From positions 124,001 to 188,000 of the forward strand of contig NW_026870907.1 in the NCBI RefSeq assembly GCF_033118175.1: a stretch of 64,000 bases of DNA, given 5' to 3'. Of the stretch, positions 38,659 to 51,642 are shown piece by piece. The notes below the pieces were generated by a model, which saw nothing but the letters and a program-made list of their open reading frames with translations, was not told the DNA's origin and ran no database searches. The position numbers were made by a program, and so were the translations under genes. Source of the stretch: Dama dama (taxonomy: Eukaryota; Chordata; Mammalia; Artiodactyla; Cervidae). Position 1 is the first letter of the stretch; each line of letters opens with the position of its first letter.

Positions 38659-41600
38659 GCTCGGCACGCAGTGCAGGGGAATCGGGCTTCATCTCACGGC
38701 GAGGGGGAAGTCTCATGGTTTTTCTCGAGTTGCAGCCGGAACCTGGGGTATATTCTCGAGTTACGACGGGGAGGGCCCTTCCAGACACGTGTTTGCTCAG
38801 CGACGTCAGGACTCCTGCCTAGGTGCGAGGGACACCTCGGGATTCTCCTCGAGTCTTGGCATGGCAATTGGGACGCGGCTCCACGTGAGGCGGGAGACCC
38901 AGGATCCCTTTCACTGTGCCACAGGATTCCTGGGACTCCTATCCATTTTCAAGAGGAGTCGGGCCTCATCTCCTTTGGAAGCATTGATCTCCGCGGACCT
39001 CTCGAGTTTTCAAAGGATGTGAGGCCTCCGGTCGCGATGAGGCGGAGAACTAGGTCTTTCTCTGTGGTCTGCACAGGGTATTCAGACATCCCTTCGCCTT
39101 GGGAGATGCAAGCCGAGCCTGCATTCAATTCACTGCAGGGATATCCAGCCTTACTTCGAGTCAGAGCATCTCGGTGTCCATTCCACTTGAGGCCACAAAC
39201 TCAGGGTCCCTCTCACATACCTGTAGCTGAGAGAAGCCTCTTCTTGAGGTGCTTGTGGAAAGTTGGTATTCCTCTTGAGTCGAACGCAGGGACAAAACTT
39301 TCATCTCAAGTTAATTTGGGGTCCATGGAGCACTTTCGTGTTGCTCCAGTGACCTCAGGATCCCTGTAGACTTGAGATAGCGATCTTGGGTTTTCTCTGG
39401 AGTGCCATCAAGTAAATCAAGGCTCCTTTCAAGTTTGATGTGGAACACGGAATTGCTCTGCACGCAGTGCAGGGCAACCGGGTCTCATCTCGCGGAGAGG
39501 AGGAAATCTCTTGGTTTTCTCGAGTTGCGGCCGGGACGTGGTGTATATTCTCGAGTTACGATTGGGAGGGCCATTCCAGACACGTGTTTGTTCAGAGACG
39601 TCAGGACTCCTGCCTAGGTGCGAGGGACACCTCAAGATTCCCCTCGAGTCTTGGCATGGCAATTGGGACGCGTCTCCACGTGAGGCGGGAGACCCAGGGT
39701 CCCTTTCCACGTGCCACAGGGATCCTGGGACTCCTATCCATTTTCAAGAGGAGTCAGGCTTCGTCTCCTTTGGAAGCATTGATCTCCGCGGAACTCTCGA
39801 GTTTTCAAAGGATGTGAGGCCTCTGGTCGCGATGAGGCGGAGAACTAGGTCTTTCTCTGTGGTCTCCACAGGGGATTCAGACATCCCTTCGTCTTGGGAG
39901 ATGCAAGACGAGCCTGCATTCAATTCACTGCAGGGATATCCGGCTTTATTTCGAGTCAGAGCATCTCGGTTTCCATTCCACTTGAGGCCACAAACTCAGG
40001 GTCCCTCTCACATACCTGTAGCTGAGAGAAGCCTCCTCTTGAGGTGCTTGTGGAAAGTTGGTATTCCTCTTGAGTCGAAGCCAGCGACTAAGCTCACATC
40101 TCGAGTTGATTTGGGGTCCACGGAACCCTTTCGTGTTGGTCCATTGACGTCAGGATCCCTCTAGACTTGAGACAGTGATCTTGGGTTTTCTCTGGAGTGC
40201 CATCAAGGAAATCAAGGCTCCTTTCATGTTTGATTTGGAACATGGAATTGCTCTGCACGCAGTGCAGGGGAATTGGGCCTCATATCGCGGCGAGTGGGAA
40301 GTCTCATGGTTTTTCTCGACTTGCGGCCGGAATCAGGGGTATAATCTCGAGTTACGACGGGGAGGGCCCTTCCAGACACGTGTTTGTTCAGCGACGTCAG
40401 GACTCCTGCCTAGGAGCGAGGGACACCTCGGGATTCTCCTCGAGTCTTGGCATGACAATTGGGACGCGTCTCCACGTGAGGCGGGAGACCCAGGGTACCT
40501 TTCCACGTTCCAGAGGGATCCTGTGATTCCTATCCATTTTCAAGAGGAGTCAGGCATCGTCTCCTTTGGAAGCATTGATCTCCGCGGACCTCTCGAGTTG
40601 TCAAAGGATGTGAGGCATCCGGTCGCGATGAGGCGGAGAACTAGGACTTTCTCTGTGGTCTCCACAGGGGATTCAGACACCCCTTCGTCTTGGGAGATGC
40701 AAGACGAGCCTGCATTCAATTCACTGCAGGGATATCCGGCCTTACTTCGAGTCAGAGCATCTCGGTGGCCATTCCACTTGAGGCCACAAACTCAAGGTCC
40801 CTCTCACATACTTGTAGCTGAGAGAAGCCTCCTCTTGAGGTGCTTGTGGAAAGTTGGTATTCCTCTTGAGTCGAAGCCAGGGACTAAGCTGTCATCTCGA
40901 GTTGATTTGCGGTCCACGGAGCCCTTTCGTGTTGCTCCAGTGATCTCAGGATCCCTCTAGACTTGAGACAGTGACCTTGGGTTCTCTGGAGTGCCATCAA
41001 GGAAATCAAGGCTCCTTCCACGTTTGATGTAGAACACGGAATTACTCTGCACGCAGGGCAGGGGAATCGGGCCTCATCTCGCGGCGAGGGGGAAGTATCA
41101 TGGTTTTTCTCGAGTTGTGGCCGGAACCTGGGGTATATTCTCGAGTTACTAAGGAGAGGGCCCTTCCAGAAACGTGTTTGTTCAGCGAAGTCAGGACTCC
41201 TGCCTAGGTGCGAGGGACACCTCGGGATTCTCCTCGAGTCTTGGCATGGCATTTGGGACGCGTCTCCACGTGAGGCGGGAGACCCAGGGTCCCTTTCCAC
41301 GTGCCACAGGGATCCTGGGACTCCTATCCATTTTCAAGAAGAGTCAGGCATCGTCTCCTTTGGAAGCATTGATCTCCGCGGACCTCTCGAATTGTCAAAG
41401 GATGTGAGGCCTCCGGTCGCGATGAGGCGGAGAACTAGGTCTTTCTCTGTGGTCTGCACAGGGTATTCAGACATCCTTTCGCCTTGGGAGATGCAAGACG
41501 AGCCTGCATTCAATTCACTGCAGGGATATCCGGCCTTACTTCAAGTCAGAGCATCTCGGTGTCCATTCCACTTGAGGCCACAAACTCAGGGTCCCTCTCA

Positions 41601-44385
41601 CATACCTGTAGCTGAGAGAAGCCTCCTCTTGAGGTGCTTGTGGAAAGTTGGTATTCCTCTTGAGCCGGAGCCAGGGACTAAGCTCTCATCTCGAGTTGAT
41701 TTGCGGTCCACGGAGCCCTTTCGTGTTGCTACAGTTACCTTAGGATCCCTCTAGACTTGAGACAGTGATCTTGGTTTTCTCTGGAGTGCCATCAAGGAAA
41801 TCAAGGCTCCTTTCACGTTTGATGTGGAACACGGAATTTCTCTGCACGCAGGGCAGGGGAATCGGGCCTCATCTCGCGGCGAGGGGGAAGTCTCATGGTT
41901 TTTCTCGAGTTGCGGCCGGAACCTGGGGTATATTCTCGAGTTACGACGAGGGTGGCCCTTCTAGACACGTGTATGTTCAGCGACGTCAGAACTCCTGCCT
42001 AGGTGCGAGGGACACCTCGGGATTCTCCTCGAGACTTGGCATGGCAATTGGGACGCGTCTCCACGTGAGGCGGGAAACGCAGGGTCCATTTCCACGTGCC
42101 ACAGGGATCCTGGGACTCCTATCCATTTTCAACAGGAGTCTGGCATCGTCTCCTTTGGAAGCATTGATCTCCGCAGACCTCTCGAGTTCTCAAAGGATGT
42201 GAGGCCTCCGGTCGCGATGAGGCGGAGAACTAGGTCTTTCTCTGTGGTCTCCACAGGGGATTCAGACATCCCGTCGTCTTGGGAGATGCAAGACAAGCCT
42301 GCATTCAATTCACTGCAGGGATATCCGGCCTTACTTCGAGTCAGAGCATCTCGGTGTCCATTCAACTTGAGGCCACAAACTCAGGGTCCCTTTCACATAC
42401 CTGTAGCTGAGAGAAGCCGCCTCTTGAGGTGCTTGTGGAAAGTTGGTATTCCTCTTGAGTCGAAGCCAGGGACTAAGCTCTCATGTCGAGTTGATTTGGG
42501 GTCCACGGAGCCCTTTCCTGTTTCTCCAGTGACCTCAGGATCCCTCTAGACTTGAGACAGTGATCTTTGGTTTTCTCTGGAGTGCCATCAAGGAAATCAA
42601 GGCTCCTTTCATGTTTGATGTGGAACACGGAATTGCTCTGCACGCAGTGCAGGGGAATCGGGCCTCATCTCGCGGCGAGGGGGAAGTCTCATGGTTTTTC
42701 TCGAGTTGCGGCCGGAACCTGGGGTATATTCTCGAGTTACAACGGGGAGGGCCCTTCCAGACACGTGTTTGTTCAGCGACGTCAGGACTCCTGCCTAGGT
42801 GTGAGGGACACCACGGGGTTCTCCTCGAGTCTTGGCATGGCAATTGGGATGCGTCTCCACGTGAGGCGGGAGACCCAGGGTCCCTTTCCACGTGCCACAG
42901 GGGTCCTGGGACTCCTATCCATTTTCAAGAGGAGTCAGGCATCGTCTCCTTTGGAAGCATTGATCTCCGCAGACCTCTCGAGTTTTCAAAGTATGTGAGG
43001 CCTCCGGTCGCAATGAGGTGGAGAACTAGTTCTTTCTCTGTGGTCTCCACAGGGGATTCAGACATCCCTTCGTCTTGGGAGATGCAAGAGGAGCCTGCAT
43101 TCAATTCACTGCAGGGATATCCGGGCTTACTTCCAGTCAGAGCATCTCGGTGTCCATTCCACTTGAGGCCACAAACTCAGGGTCCCTCTCACACACCTGT
43201 AGCTGAGAGAAGCCTCCTCTTGAGGTGCTTGAGGAAAGTTGGTATTCCTCTTGAGTCGAAGCCAGGGACTAAGCTCTCATCTCGAGATGATGTGGGGTCC
43301 ACGGAGCCCTTTGATGTTGCTACAGTGTCCTCAGGATGCCTCTAGACTTGAGACAGTGATCTTGGGTTTTCTCTGCAGTGCCATCAAGGAAATCAAGGCT
43401 CCTTTCACGTTTGATGTGGAACACGGAATTGCTCTGCACGCAGTGCAGGGGAATCGGGCCTCATCTCGCGGCGAGGGGAAAGTGTCATGGTTTTTCTATA
43501 GTTGCGGCCGAAACCTGGGGTATATTCTCGAGTTACGACGGGGAGGGCCCTTCCAGACACGTGTTTGTTCAGCGACGTCAGGACTCCTGCCTAGGTGTGA
43601 GGGACACCTCGGGATTCCCCTCGAGTCTTCGCATGGCAATTGGGAGGCGTCTCCACGTGAGGCGGGAGACCCAGGGTCCCTTTCCACGTGCCACAGGGAT
43701 CCTGGGACTCCTATCCATTTTCAAGAGGAGTCAGGCATCGTCTCCTTTGGAAGCATTGATCTCCGCAGACCTCTCGAGTTTTCAAAGGATGTGAGGCCTC
43801 CGGTCGCGGTGAGGCGGAGGACTAGGTCTTTCTCTGTGGTCTCCACAGGGGATTCATACATCCCTTCGTCTTGGGAGATGCAAGACGAGCCTGCATTCAA
43901 TTCACTACAGGGATATCCGGCCTTACTTCGAGTCAGAGCATCTCGGTGTCCATTCCACTTGAGGCCACAAACTCAGGGTCCCTCTCACATACCAGTATCT
44001 GAGAGAAGCCTCCTCTTGAGGTGCTTGTGGAAAGTTGGTATTCCTCTTGAGTCGAAGCCAGGGACTAAGCTCTCATCTCGAGGTGATTTGGGGTACACGG
44101 AGCCCTCTTGTGTTGCTACAGTGACCTCAGGATCCCTCTAGACTTGAGACAGTGATCTTGGGTTTTCTCTGGAGTGCCATCAAGGAAATCAAGGCTCCTT
44201 TCACGTTTGATGTGGAACACGGAATTGCTCTACACGCAGTGCAGGGGAATCGGGCCTCATCTCGCGGCGAGGGGGAAGTCTCATGGTTTTTCTCGAGTTG
44301 CGGCCAGAACCTGGGGTATATTCTCGAGTTACGATGGGGGGGACCCTTCCAGACACGTGTTTGTTCAGCGACATCAGGACTCCGT

Positions 44386-45813
44386 CCTAGGTGCGATGGA
44401 CACCTCGGGATTCTCCCCGAAGTTTCGAAAGGCAATTGTGTTGCGTCTCCAGGTGAGGCGGGAGACGCAGTGTTCCTTTCCACGTGCCACAGGGATCCTG
44501 GGACTCCTATCCATTTTCAAGAGGAGTCAGGCATCGTCTCCTTTGGAAGGATTGATCTCCGCGTACCTCTCGAGTTTTCAAAGAATGTGAGGCCTCCGGT
44601 CGCGATGAGGCGGAGAAGTACGTCTTTGCGGTCTCCACAAGGGATTCAGACATCCCTTCGTCTTGGGAGATGCAAGACGAGCCTGCATTCAATGCACTGC
44701 AGGGATATCCGGCCTTACTTCGAGTCAGAGCATCTCGGTGTCCATTCCACTTGAGGCCACAAACTCAGGGTCCCTCTCACATACCTGTAGCTGAGAGAAG
44801 CCTCCTCTTGAGGTGCTTATGGAAACTTGGTATTCCTCTTGAGACGAAGCCAGGGACTAAGCTCTCATCTCGAGTTGATTTGGGGTCCACAGAGCCCTTT
44901 CGTGTTGCTCCAGAGACCTCAGGATCCCTCTAGACTTGAGACAGTGATCTTGGGTTTTCTCTGGAGGGCGATCAAGGAAATCAAGGCTCCTTTCACTTTT
45001 GATGTGGAACACGGAATTGCTCTGCACGCAATGCAGGGGAATCGGGCCTCATCTCGCGGCGAGGGGGAAGTCTCATGGTTTTTCTCGAGTTGCGGCCGGA
45101 ACCTGGGGTATATTCTCGAGTTACGACAGGGAGGGCCCTTCCAGACACGTGTTTGTTCAGCGACGTCAGGACTCCTGCCTAGGTGCGAGGGACACCTCGG
45201 GATTCTCCTCGAGTCTTGGCATGGCAATTGGTACGCGTCTCCACGTGAGGCGGGAGACCCAGAGTACCTTTCCACGTGCCACAGGGATCCTGGGACTCCT
45301 ATCCATTTTCAAGAGGAGTCAGGCATCGTCTCTTTTGGAACCATTGATCTGCGCGGACCTCTCGAGTTTTCAAAGGATGTGAGGCCTCCGGTCGCATTGA
45401 GGCGGAGGACTAGGTCTTTCTCTGTGGTCTCCACAGGGTATTCAGACATTCCTTCGTCTTGGGAGATGCAAGACGAGCCTGCATTCAATTCACTGCAGGG
45501 ATATCTGGCCTTACTTCGAGTCAGAGCATCTCGGTGTCCATTCCACTTGAGGCCACAAATTCAGGGTCCCACTCACATACCTGTAGCTGAGAGAGGCCTC
45601 CTCTTGAGGTGCTTGTGGAAAGTTGGTATTCCTCTTGAGTCGAAGCCAGGGACTAAGCTCTCATCTCCAGTTGATTTGGGGTCCAAGAGCCCTTTCGTGT
45701 TGCTACAGTGACCTCAGGATCCCTCTAGACTTGAGACAGTGATCTTGGGTTTTCTCTGGAGTGTCATCAAGGAAATCAAGGCTCCTTTCACGTTTGATGT
45801 GGAACACGGAATT
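44386..45813 (+). repeat. Segmental duplication B, second copy (partner 37231-38658)
   Basis: This copy carries the same rare variant blocks as the first. The diverged CCCCGAAGTTTCGAAAGGC patch at about 44417, replacing the usual CTCGAGTCTTGGCATGGC region, is the strangest segment in the array and occurs only in this pair. Downstream of 45813 the sequence instead resembles the unit starting at 41765 (ATTTCTCTGCACGCAGGGC). Confidence 0.9.
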
Positions 45814-47327
45814 TCTCTGCACGCAGGGCAGGGGAATCGGGCCTCATCTCGCGGCGAGGGGGAAGTCTCATGGTTTTTCTCGAGTTGCGGCCGGAACCTG
45901 CTGTATAATCTCGAGTTACGACGGGGCGGTCCCTTCCAGACACGTGTTTGTTCAGCGACGTCAGGACTCCTGCCTACATGCGAGGGACACTTCGGTATTC
46001 TCCTCGAGTCTTGGCATGGCAATTGGGATGCGTCTCCACATGAGGCGGGAGACCAGGGTCCCTTTCCACGTTCCACAGGGATCCTGGGACTCCTATCCAT
46101 TTTCAAGAGGAGTCAGGCATCGTCTCCTTTGGAAGCATTGATCTCCGCGGACCTCTCGAGTTTTCAAAGGATGTGAGGCCTCCGGTCGCGATGAGATGGA
46201 GAGCTAGGTCTTTCTCTGTTGTGTCCACAGGGGATTCAGACATCCGTTCGGCTTGGGAGATGCAAGACGAGCCTGCATTCAATTCACTGCAGGGATATCC
46301 GGCCTTACTTCGAGTCAGAGCATCTCGGTGTCCATTCCACATGAGGCCACAAACTCAGGGTCCCTATCACATATTGTAGCTGAGAGAAGCCTACTCTTGA
46401 GGTGCTTGTGGAAAGTTGGTATTCCTCTTGAGTCGAAGCCAGGGAATAAGCTCTCATCTCGAGTTGATTTGGGGTCAACGGAGCATTTTCATTTTGCTCC
46501 AGTGACCTCAGGATCCCTCTAGACTTGAGACAGTGATCTTGGGTTTTTTCTGGAGTGCCATCAAGGAAATCAAGGCTCCTTTCACGTTTGATGTGGAACA
46601 CGGAATTGCTCTGCACGCAGTGCAGGGGAATCGGGCCTCATCTCACGGCGAGGGGGAAGTCTCATGGTTTTTCTCGAGTTGCGGCCAGAACCTGGGGTAT
46701 ATTCTCGACTTACGACGGGCAGGGCCCTTCCAGACAAGTGTTTGTTCAGCGACGTCAGGACTCCTGCCTAGGTGCGAGGGACAAATCCGGATTCCCGAAA
46801 AGTCTTGGCATGGCAACTGGGACGCGTCTCCACATGAGGCGGGATACCCAGGGTCCCTTTCCACGTGCCACGGGATCCTGGGACTCCTATCCATTTTCAA
46901 GAGGAGTCAGGCATCGTCTCCTTTGGAAGCATTGATCTCCGCGGACCTCTCGAGTTTTCAAAGGATGTGAGGCCTCCGGTCGCGATGAGGCGGAGATCTA
47001 GGTCTTTCTCTGTGGTCTACAAAGGGGATTCAGACATCCCTTCGTCTTGGGAGATGCAAGACGAGCCTGCATTCAATTCACTGCAGGGATATTCGGCCTT
47101 ACTTCGAGTCAGAACATCTCGGTGTCCATTCCACTTGAGGCCAAAAACTCAGGGTCCGTCTCACATACATGTAGCTGAGAGAAGCCTCCTCTTGAGGTGC
47201 TTGTGGAAAGTTGGTATTCCTCTTGATTCGAAGCCAGGGAATAAGTTCTCATCTCGAGTTGATTTGGGGTCCAGGGAGCCCTTTCGTGTTGCTCCAGTGT
47301 CCTCAGGATCCCACTAGACTTGAGACA

Positions 47328-48916
47328 GTGATCTTGGGTTTTCTCTGGAGTGCCATCAAGGAAATCAAGGCTCCTTTCACGTTTGATGTGGAACACGGAA
47401 TTGCTCTGCACGCAGTGCAGGGGAATCGGGCCTCATCTCGCGGCGAGGAGGAAGTCTCATGGTTTTTCTCGAGTAGCGGCCGGAACCTGGGGTATATTCT
47501 CGAGTTACACAGGGGAGGGCCCTTCCAGACACGTGTTTGTTCAGCGACGTCAGGACTCCTCCCTAGGTGCGAGGGACACCTCGGGATTCTCCTCGAGTCT
47601 TGTCATGGCAATTGGGACGCGTCTCCACGTGAGGCGGGAAACCCAGTGTCCCTTTCAACGTGCCACAGGGATCCTGGTACTCCTATCCATTTTCAAGAGG
47701 AGTCAGTCATCGTCTCCTTTGGAAACATTGATCTCCGCGGACCTCTTGAGTTTTCAAATGATGTGAGGCCTCCGGTCACAAGGAGGCAGAGAACTAGGTC
47801 TTTCTCTGTGGTCTCCACAGGGGATGAGACATCCCTTCGTCCTGGGAGATGCAAAACGAGCCTGCATTCAATTCACTGCAGGGATATCCGGCCTTACTTC
47901 GAGTCAGAGCATCTCGGTGTCCATTCCACTTGAGGCCACAAACTCAGGGTCCCTCTCACATACCTGTAGCTGAGAGAAGCCTCCTCTTGAGGTGCTTGTG
48001 GAAAGTTGGTATTCCTCTTGAGTCAAAGCCAGGGACTAAGCTCTCATCTCGAGTTGATTTGGCGTCCACTTAGACCTTTCTTGTTGCTACAGTGACCTCA
48101 GGATCCCTCTAGACTTGAGGCAGTGATCTTGGATTTCCTCTGGAGTGTCATCAAGGAAATCAAGGCTCCTTTCACATTTGATGTGGAACAAGGAATTGCT
48201 CTGCACGCAGTGCATGGGAATCGGGCCTCATCTCTTGGCGAGGGGGAAGTCTTAAGGATTTTCTGGAGTTGCGGCCGGAACCTCGGGTATATTGTCGATT
48301 TATGACGGGGAGGGCCCTTAAAGATACTGATTTTTCAGCGATGTCAGGACTCCTGCCTAGGTGCGAGGGATGCCTCGGGATTCTCCTCGAGTCTTGGCAT
48401 GGCAATTGGGACGCATCTCCACGTGAGGCGGGAAACTGAGTGTCCCTTTCCACATGCCACATGGATCCTGGGACTCCTATCCATTTTCAAGAGGAGTCAG
48501 GCATCGTCTCCTTTGGAAGCATTGATCTCCGCGGACCTCTCGAGTTTTCAAATGATGTGAGGCCTCCAGTCGCAATGAGACGGAGAACTCGGTCTTTCTC
48601 TGTGGTCTCCACAGGGGATGAGACATCCCTTCGTCCTGGGAGATGCAAAACGAGCCTGCATTCAATTCACTGCAGGGATATCCGGCCTTACTTCGAGTCA
48701 GAGCATCTCGGTGTCCATTCCACTTGAGGCCACAAACTCAGGGTCCCTCTCACATACCTGTAGCTGAGAGAAGCCTCCTCTTGAGGTTCTTGTGGAAAGT
48801 TAGTATTCCTCTTGAGTATAATCCAGGAAATAAGCTCTCATCTCGAGTTGATTTTGGGTCCACACAGCCCTTTCGTGTTGCTACAGTGACCTCAGAATCC
48901 CTTTAGACTTGAGACA
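47328..48916 (+). repeat. Adjacent monomer pair with shared private variants
   Basis: Both units carry GGGGATGAGACATCCC (one base short against GGGGATTCAGACATCCC), CGTCCTGGGAG and GATGCAAAACGAGCC, at 47820-47860 and 48616-48655. The second unit also has a decayed middle (about 48250-48350: TTAAGGATTTTCTGG and TTAAAGATACTG), which makes it one of the most diverged units in the array. Confidence 0.8.
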
Positions 48917-51286
48917 GTGATCTTGGGTTTTCTCTGGAGTGCCATCAAGGAAATCAAGGCTCCTTTCCCGTTTGATGTGGAACACGGAATTGCTCTGCAT
49001 GCAGTGCAGGGGAATCGGGCCTCATCTCTCGGCGAGGGGGAAGTGTCATGGTTTTTCTCGAGTTGCGGCCAGAACCTGGGGTATATTCTCGAGTTACGAC
49101 GGGGAAGGCCCTTCCAGACACGAGTTTGTTCAGCGAAGTCAGGACTCGGGCCTAGGTGCGAGGGACACCTCGGGATTCTCCTCGAGTCTTGGCATGGCAA
49201 TTGGGACGCGTCTCCACGTGAAGCGGGAGACCCAGGGCCCCTTTCCACGTGCCACAGTGATCCTGGGACTCCTATCCATTTTCAAGAGGAGTCATGCATC
49301 GTCTCCTTTGGAAGCATTGATCTCCGCGGACCTCTCGAGTTTTCAAAGGATGTGAGGCCTCCGGTCTCGATGAGGCGGAGGACTAGGTCTTTCGCTGTGG
49401 TCTCCACAGGGGATTCAGACATCCCTTCGTCTTGGGAGATGCAAGACGAGCCTGCATTCAATTCACTGCAAGGATATCCGGTCTTACTTCGAGTCAGAGC
49501 ATCTCGGTGTCCATTCCACTTGAGGCCACAAACTAAGGGTCCCTCTCACATACCTGTAGCTGAGAGAAGCCTCCTCTTGAGGTGCTTGTGGAAAGTTGGT
49601 ATTCCTCTTGAGTCGAAGCCAGGGACTAAGCTCTCATCTCGGGTTGATTTGGGGTCCACGGATCCCTTTCGTTTTGCTCCAGTGACCTCAGGATCCCTCT
49701 AGACTTGAGACAGTGATCTTGGGTTTTCTCTGGAGTGCCATCAAGGAAATCAAGGCTCCTTTCACGTTTGATGTGGAACACGGAATTGTTCTGCACGCAG
49801 TGCAGGTGAATCGGGCCTCATCTCGCGGCGAGGGGGAAGTCTCATGGTTTTTCTCGATTTGCGGCCGGAACCTGGGGTATATTCTCGAGTTACGACAGGG
49901 AGGGCCCTTCCAGACACGTGTTTGTTCAGCTACGTCAGGACTCCTGCCTAGGTGCGAGGGACACCTCGGGATTCTCCTCGAGTCTTGACATGGCAATTGG
50001 GACGCGTCTCCACGTGAGGCGGGAGACCCAGGGTCCCTTATAACGTGCCACTGGGATCCTGGGTCTCCTATCCATTTTCAAGAGGAGTCAGGCATCATCT
50101 CCTTTGGAAGCATTGATCTCCGCGGACCTCTCGAGTTTTCAAAGGATGTGAGGCCTCCGGTCGCGATGAGGCGGAGGACTAGGTCTTTCTCTGTGGTCTC
50201 CACAGGGGATTCAGACATCCCTTCGTCTTGGGAGATGCAAGACGAGCCTGCATTCAATTCACTGCAGGGATATCCGGCCTTACTTCGAGTCAGAGCATCT
50301 CGGTGTCCATTCGACTTGAGGCCACAAACTCAGGGTCCCTCTCACATACCTGTAGCTCAGAGAAGCCTCCTCTTGAGGTGCTTGTGGAAAGTTGGTATTC
50401 CTCTTGAGTCGAAGCCAGGGACTAATCTCTCATCTCGAGTTGATTTGGGGTCCACAGAGCCCTTTCGTGTTGCTCCAGTGACCTCAGGATCCCTCTAGAC
50501 TTGAGACAGTGATCTTGGGTTTTCTCTGGAGTGCCATCAAGGAAATCAATTCTCCTTTCACGTTTGATGTGGAACACGGAATTGCTCTGCACGCAGTGCA
50601 GGGGAATCGGGCCTCATCTCACAGCGAGGAGGAAGTCTCATGGTTTTTCTCGAGTTTCGGCCGGAACCTGGGGTATATTCTCGAGTTACGACGGGGAGGG
50701 CCCTTCCAGACACGTGTTTGTTCAGCGACATCAGGACTCCTGCCTAGGTGCGAGAGACACCTCGGGATTCTCCTCGAGTCTTGGCATGGCAATTGGGACG
50801 TGTCTCCACGTGAGGCGGGAGACCCAGGTTCCCTTTCGACGTGCCACAGGGATCCTGGGACTCCTATCCATTTTCAAGAGTCGTCAGGCATCGTCTCCTT
50901 TGGAAGCATTGATCTCCGCGGACCTCTCGAGTTTTCAAAGGATGTGAGGCCTCCGGTCGCGATGAGGCGGAGGACTAGGTCTTTCTCTGTGGTCTCCACA
51001 GGGGGTTCAGACATCCCTTCGTCTTGGGCGATGCAAGACGAGCCTGCATTCAATTCACTGCAGGGATATCCGGCCTTACTTCAAGTCAGAGCATCACTGT
51101 GTCCATTCCATTTGAGGCCACAAACTCAGGGTCCCTCTCACATACCTGTAGCTGAGAGAAGCCTCCTCTTGTGGTGCTTGTGGAAAGTTGGTATTCCTCT
51201 TGAGTCGGAGCCAGGGACTAAGCTCTCATCTCGAGTTGATATGGGGTCCACGGAGCCCTTTCGTTTTGCTCCAATGACCTCAGGAT

Positions 51287-51300
51287 CCCTCTAGACTTTA
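51287..51300 (+). repeat. Target-site duplication, left copy
   Basis: CCCTCTAGACTTTA is repeated exactly at 52890-52903. The third T differs from most satellite units, which read CCCTCTAGACTTGA. The final A could belong to the T-rich tail, making the duplication 13 or 14 bp. The implied plus-strand nick, CTTT/AG, resembles the L1 endonuclease preference TTTT/AA. Confidence 0.93.
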
Positions 51301-51343
51301 TTTTATTTTTTTTTTAATTTTTATTATTATTATTTTTTTTTTT
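51301..51343 (-). other. LINE-1 A-rich tail (seen as T-rich on the plus strand)
   Basis: On the plus strand this is almost only T, with an ATTATTATTATT stretch in the middle. On the element's own strand it reads as a poly(A) tail broken by AAT repeats. It abuts the left target-site copy directly, as expected for reverse transcription primed at a nicked T-rich end. The exact border is uncertain by one or two bases, because the target copy itself ends TTTA. Confidence 0.9.
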
Positions 51344-51642
51344 CCAGTGGGTTTTGTCATACATTGATATGAATCAGCCATGGATTTACATGTATTCCCA
51401 ATCCCGATCCCCCCTCCCACCTCCCTCTCCACCCGATTCCTCTGGGTCTTCCCAGTGCACCAGGCCGGAGCACTTGTCTCGTGCATCCCACCTGGGCTGG
51501 TGATCTGTTTCACCATAGATAGTATACATGCTGTTCTTTTGAAATATCCCACCCTCACATTCTCCCACAAAGTTCAAAAGTCTGTTCTGTATTTCTGTGT
51601 CTCTTTTTCTGTTCTGCATATAGGGTTATCGTTATCACCTTT
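51344..51642 (-). other. LINE-1 3' UTR
   Basis: This stretch lies between the tail and the ORF2 stop. On the plus strand it contains a C-rich run around 51398-51435 and the CATGGATTTACATGTATTCC segment, which I recognise as typical of the 3' end of ruminant L1 elements. The open frame on the plus strand across 51380-51646 is the complement of this non-coding UTR and is not a gene. Confidence 0.85.

Larger units (their letters stand above)
1..51286 (+). repeat. Satellite I-like tandem array, left block (~796-bp monomers, head to tail)
   Basis: Every part of this stretch is the same ~796-bp unit in the same orientation. Taking the GTGATCTTGGG motif as monomer position 1, units start at 393, 1188, 1983, 2779, 3575, 4370, 5165, 5960, 6756, 7552, 8348, 9145, then every 796 to 14717, 15512, 16305, every 796 to 19489, 20284, 21080, 21876, 22671, every 796 to 27447, 28242, every 796 to 33018, 33813, every 796 to 36997, 37789, 38584, 39380, 40175, 40971, 41765, 42560, 43356, 44152, 44944, 45739, 46533, 47328, 48123, 48917, 49713 and 50509. 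Units differ by scattered substitutions and 1-4-bp indels, a few percent by eye. The unit carries no gene. Centromeric or pericentromeric location is inferred from what ruminant satellite I arrays normally are, not shown by the sequence. Confidence 0.97.

Noticed and set aside
1..51286. Assignment to a named species
   Set aside because: The ~0.8-kb monomer and 31-bp substructure fit both caprine/ovine and cervid satellite I, and the L1 3' end is shared by ruminants. A database comparison would be needed.
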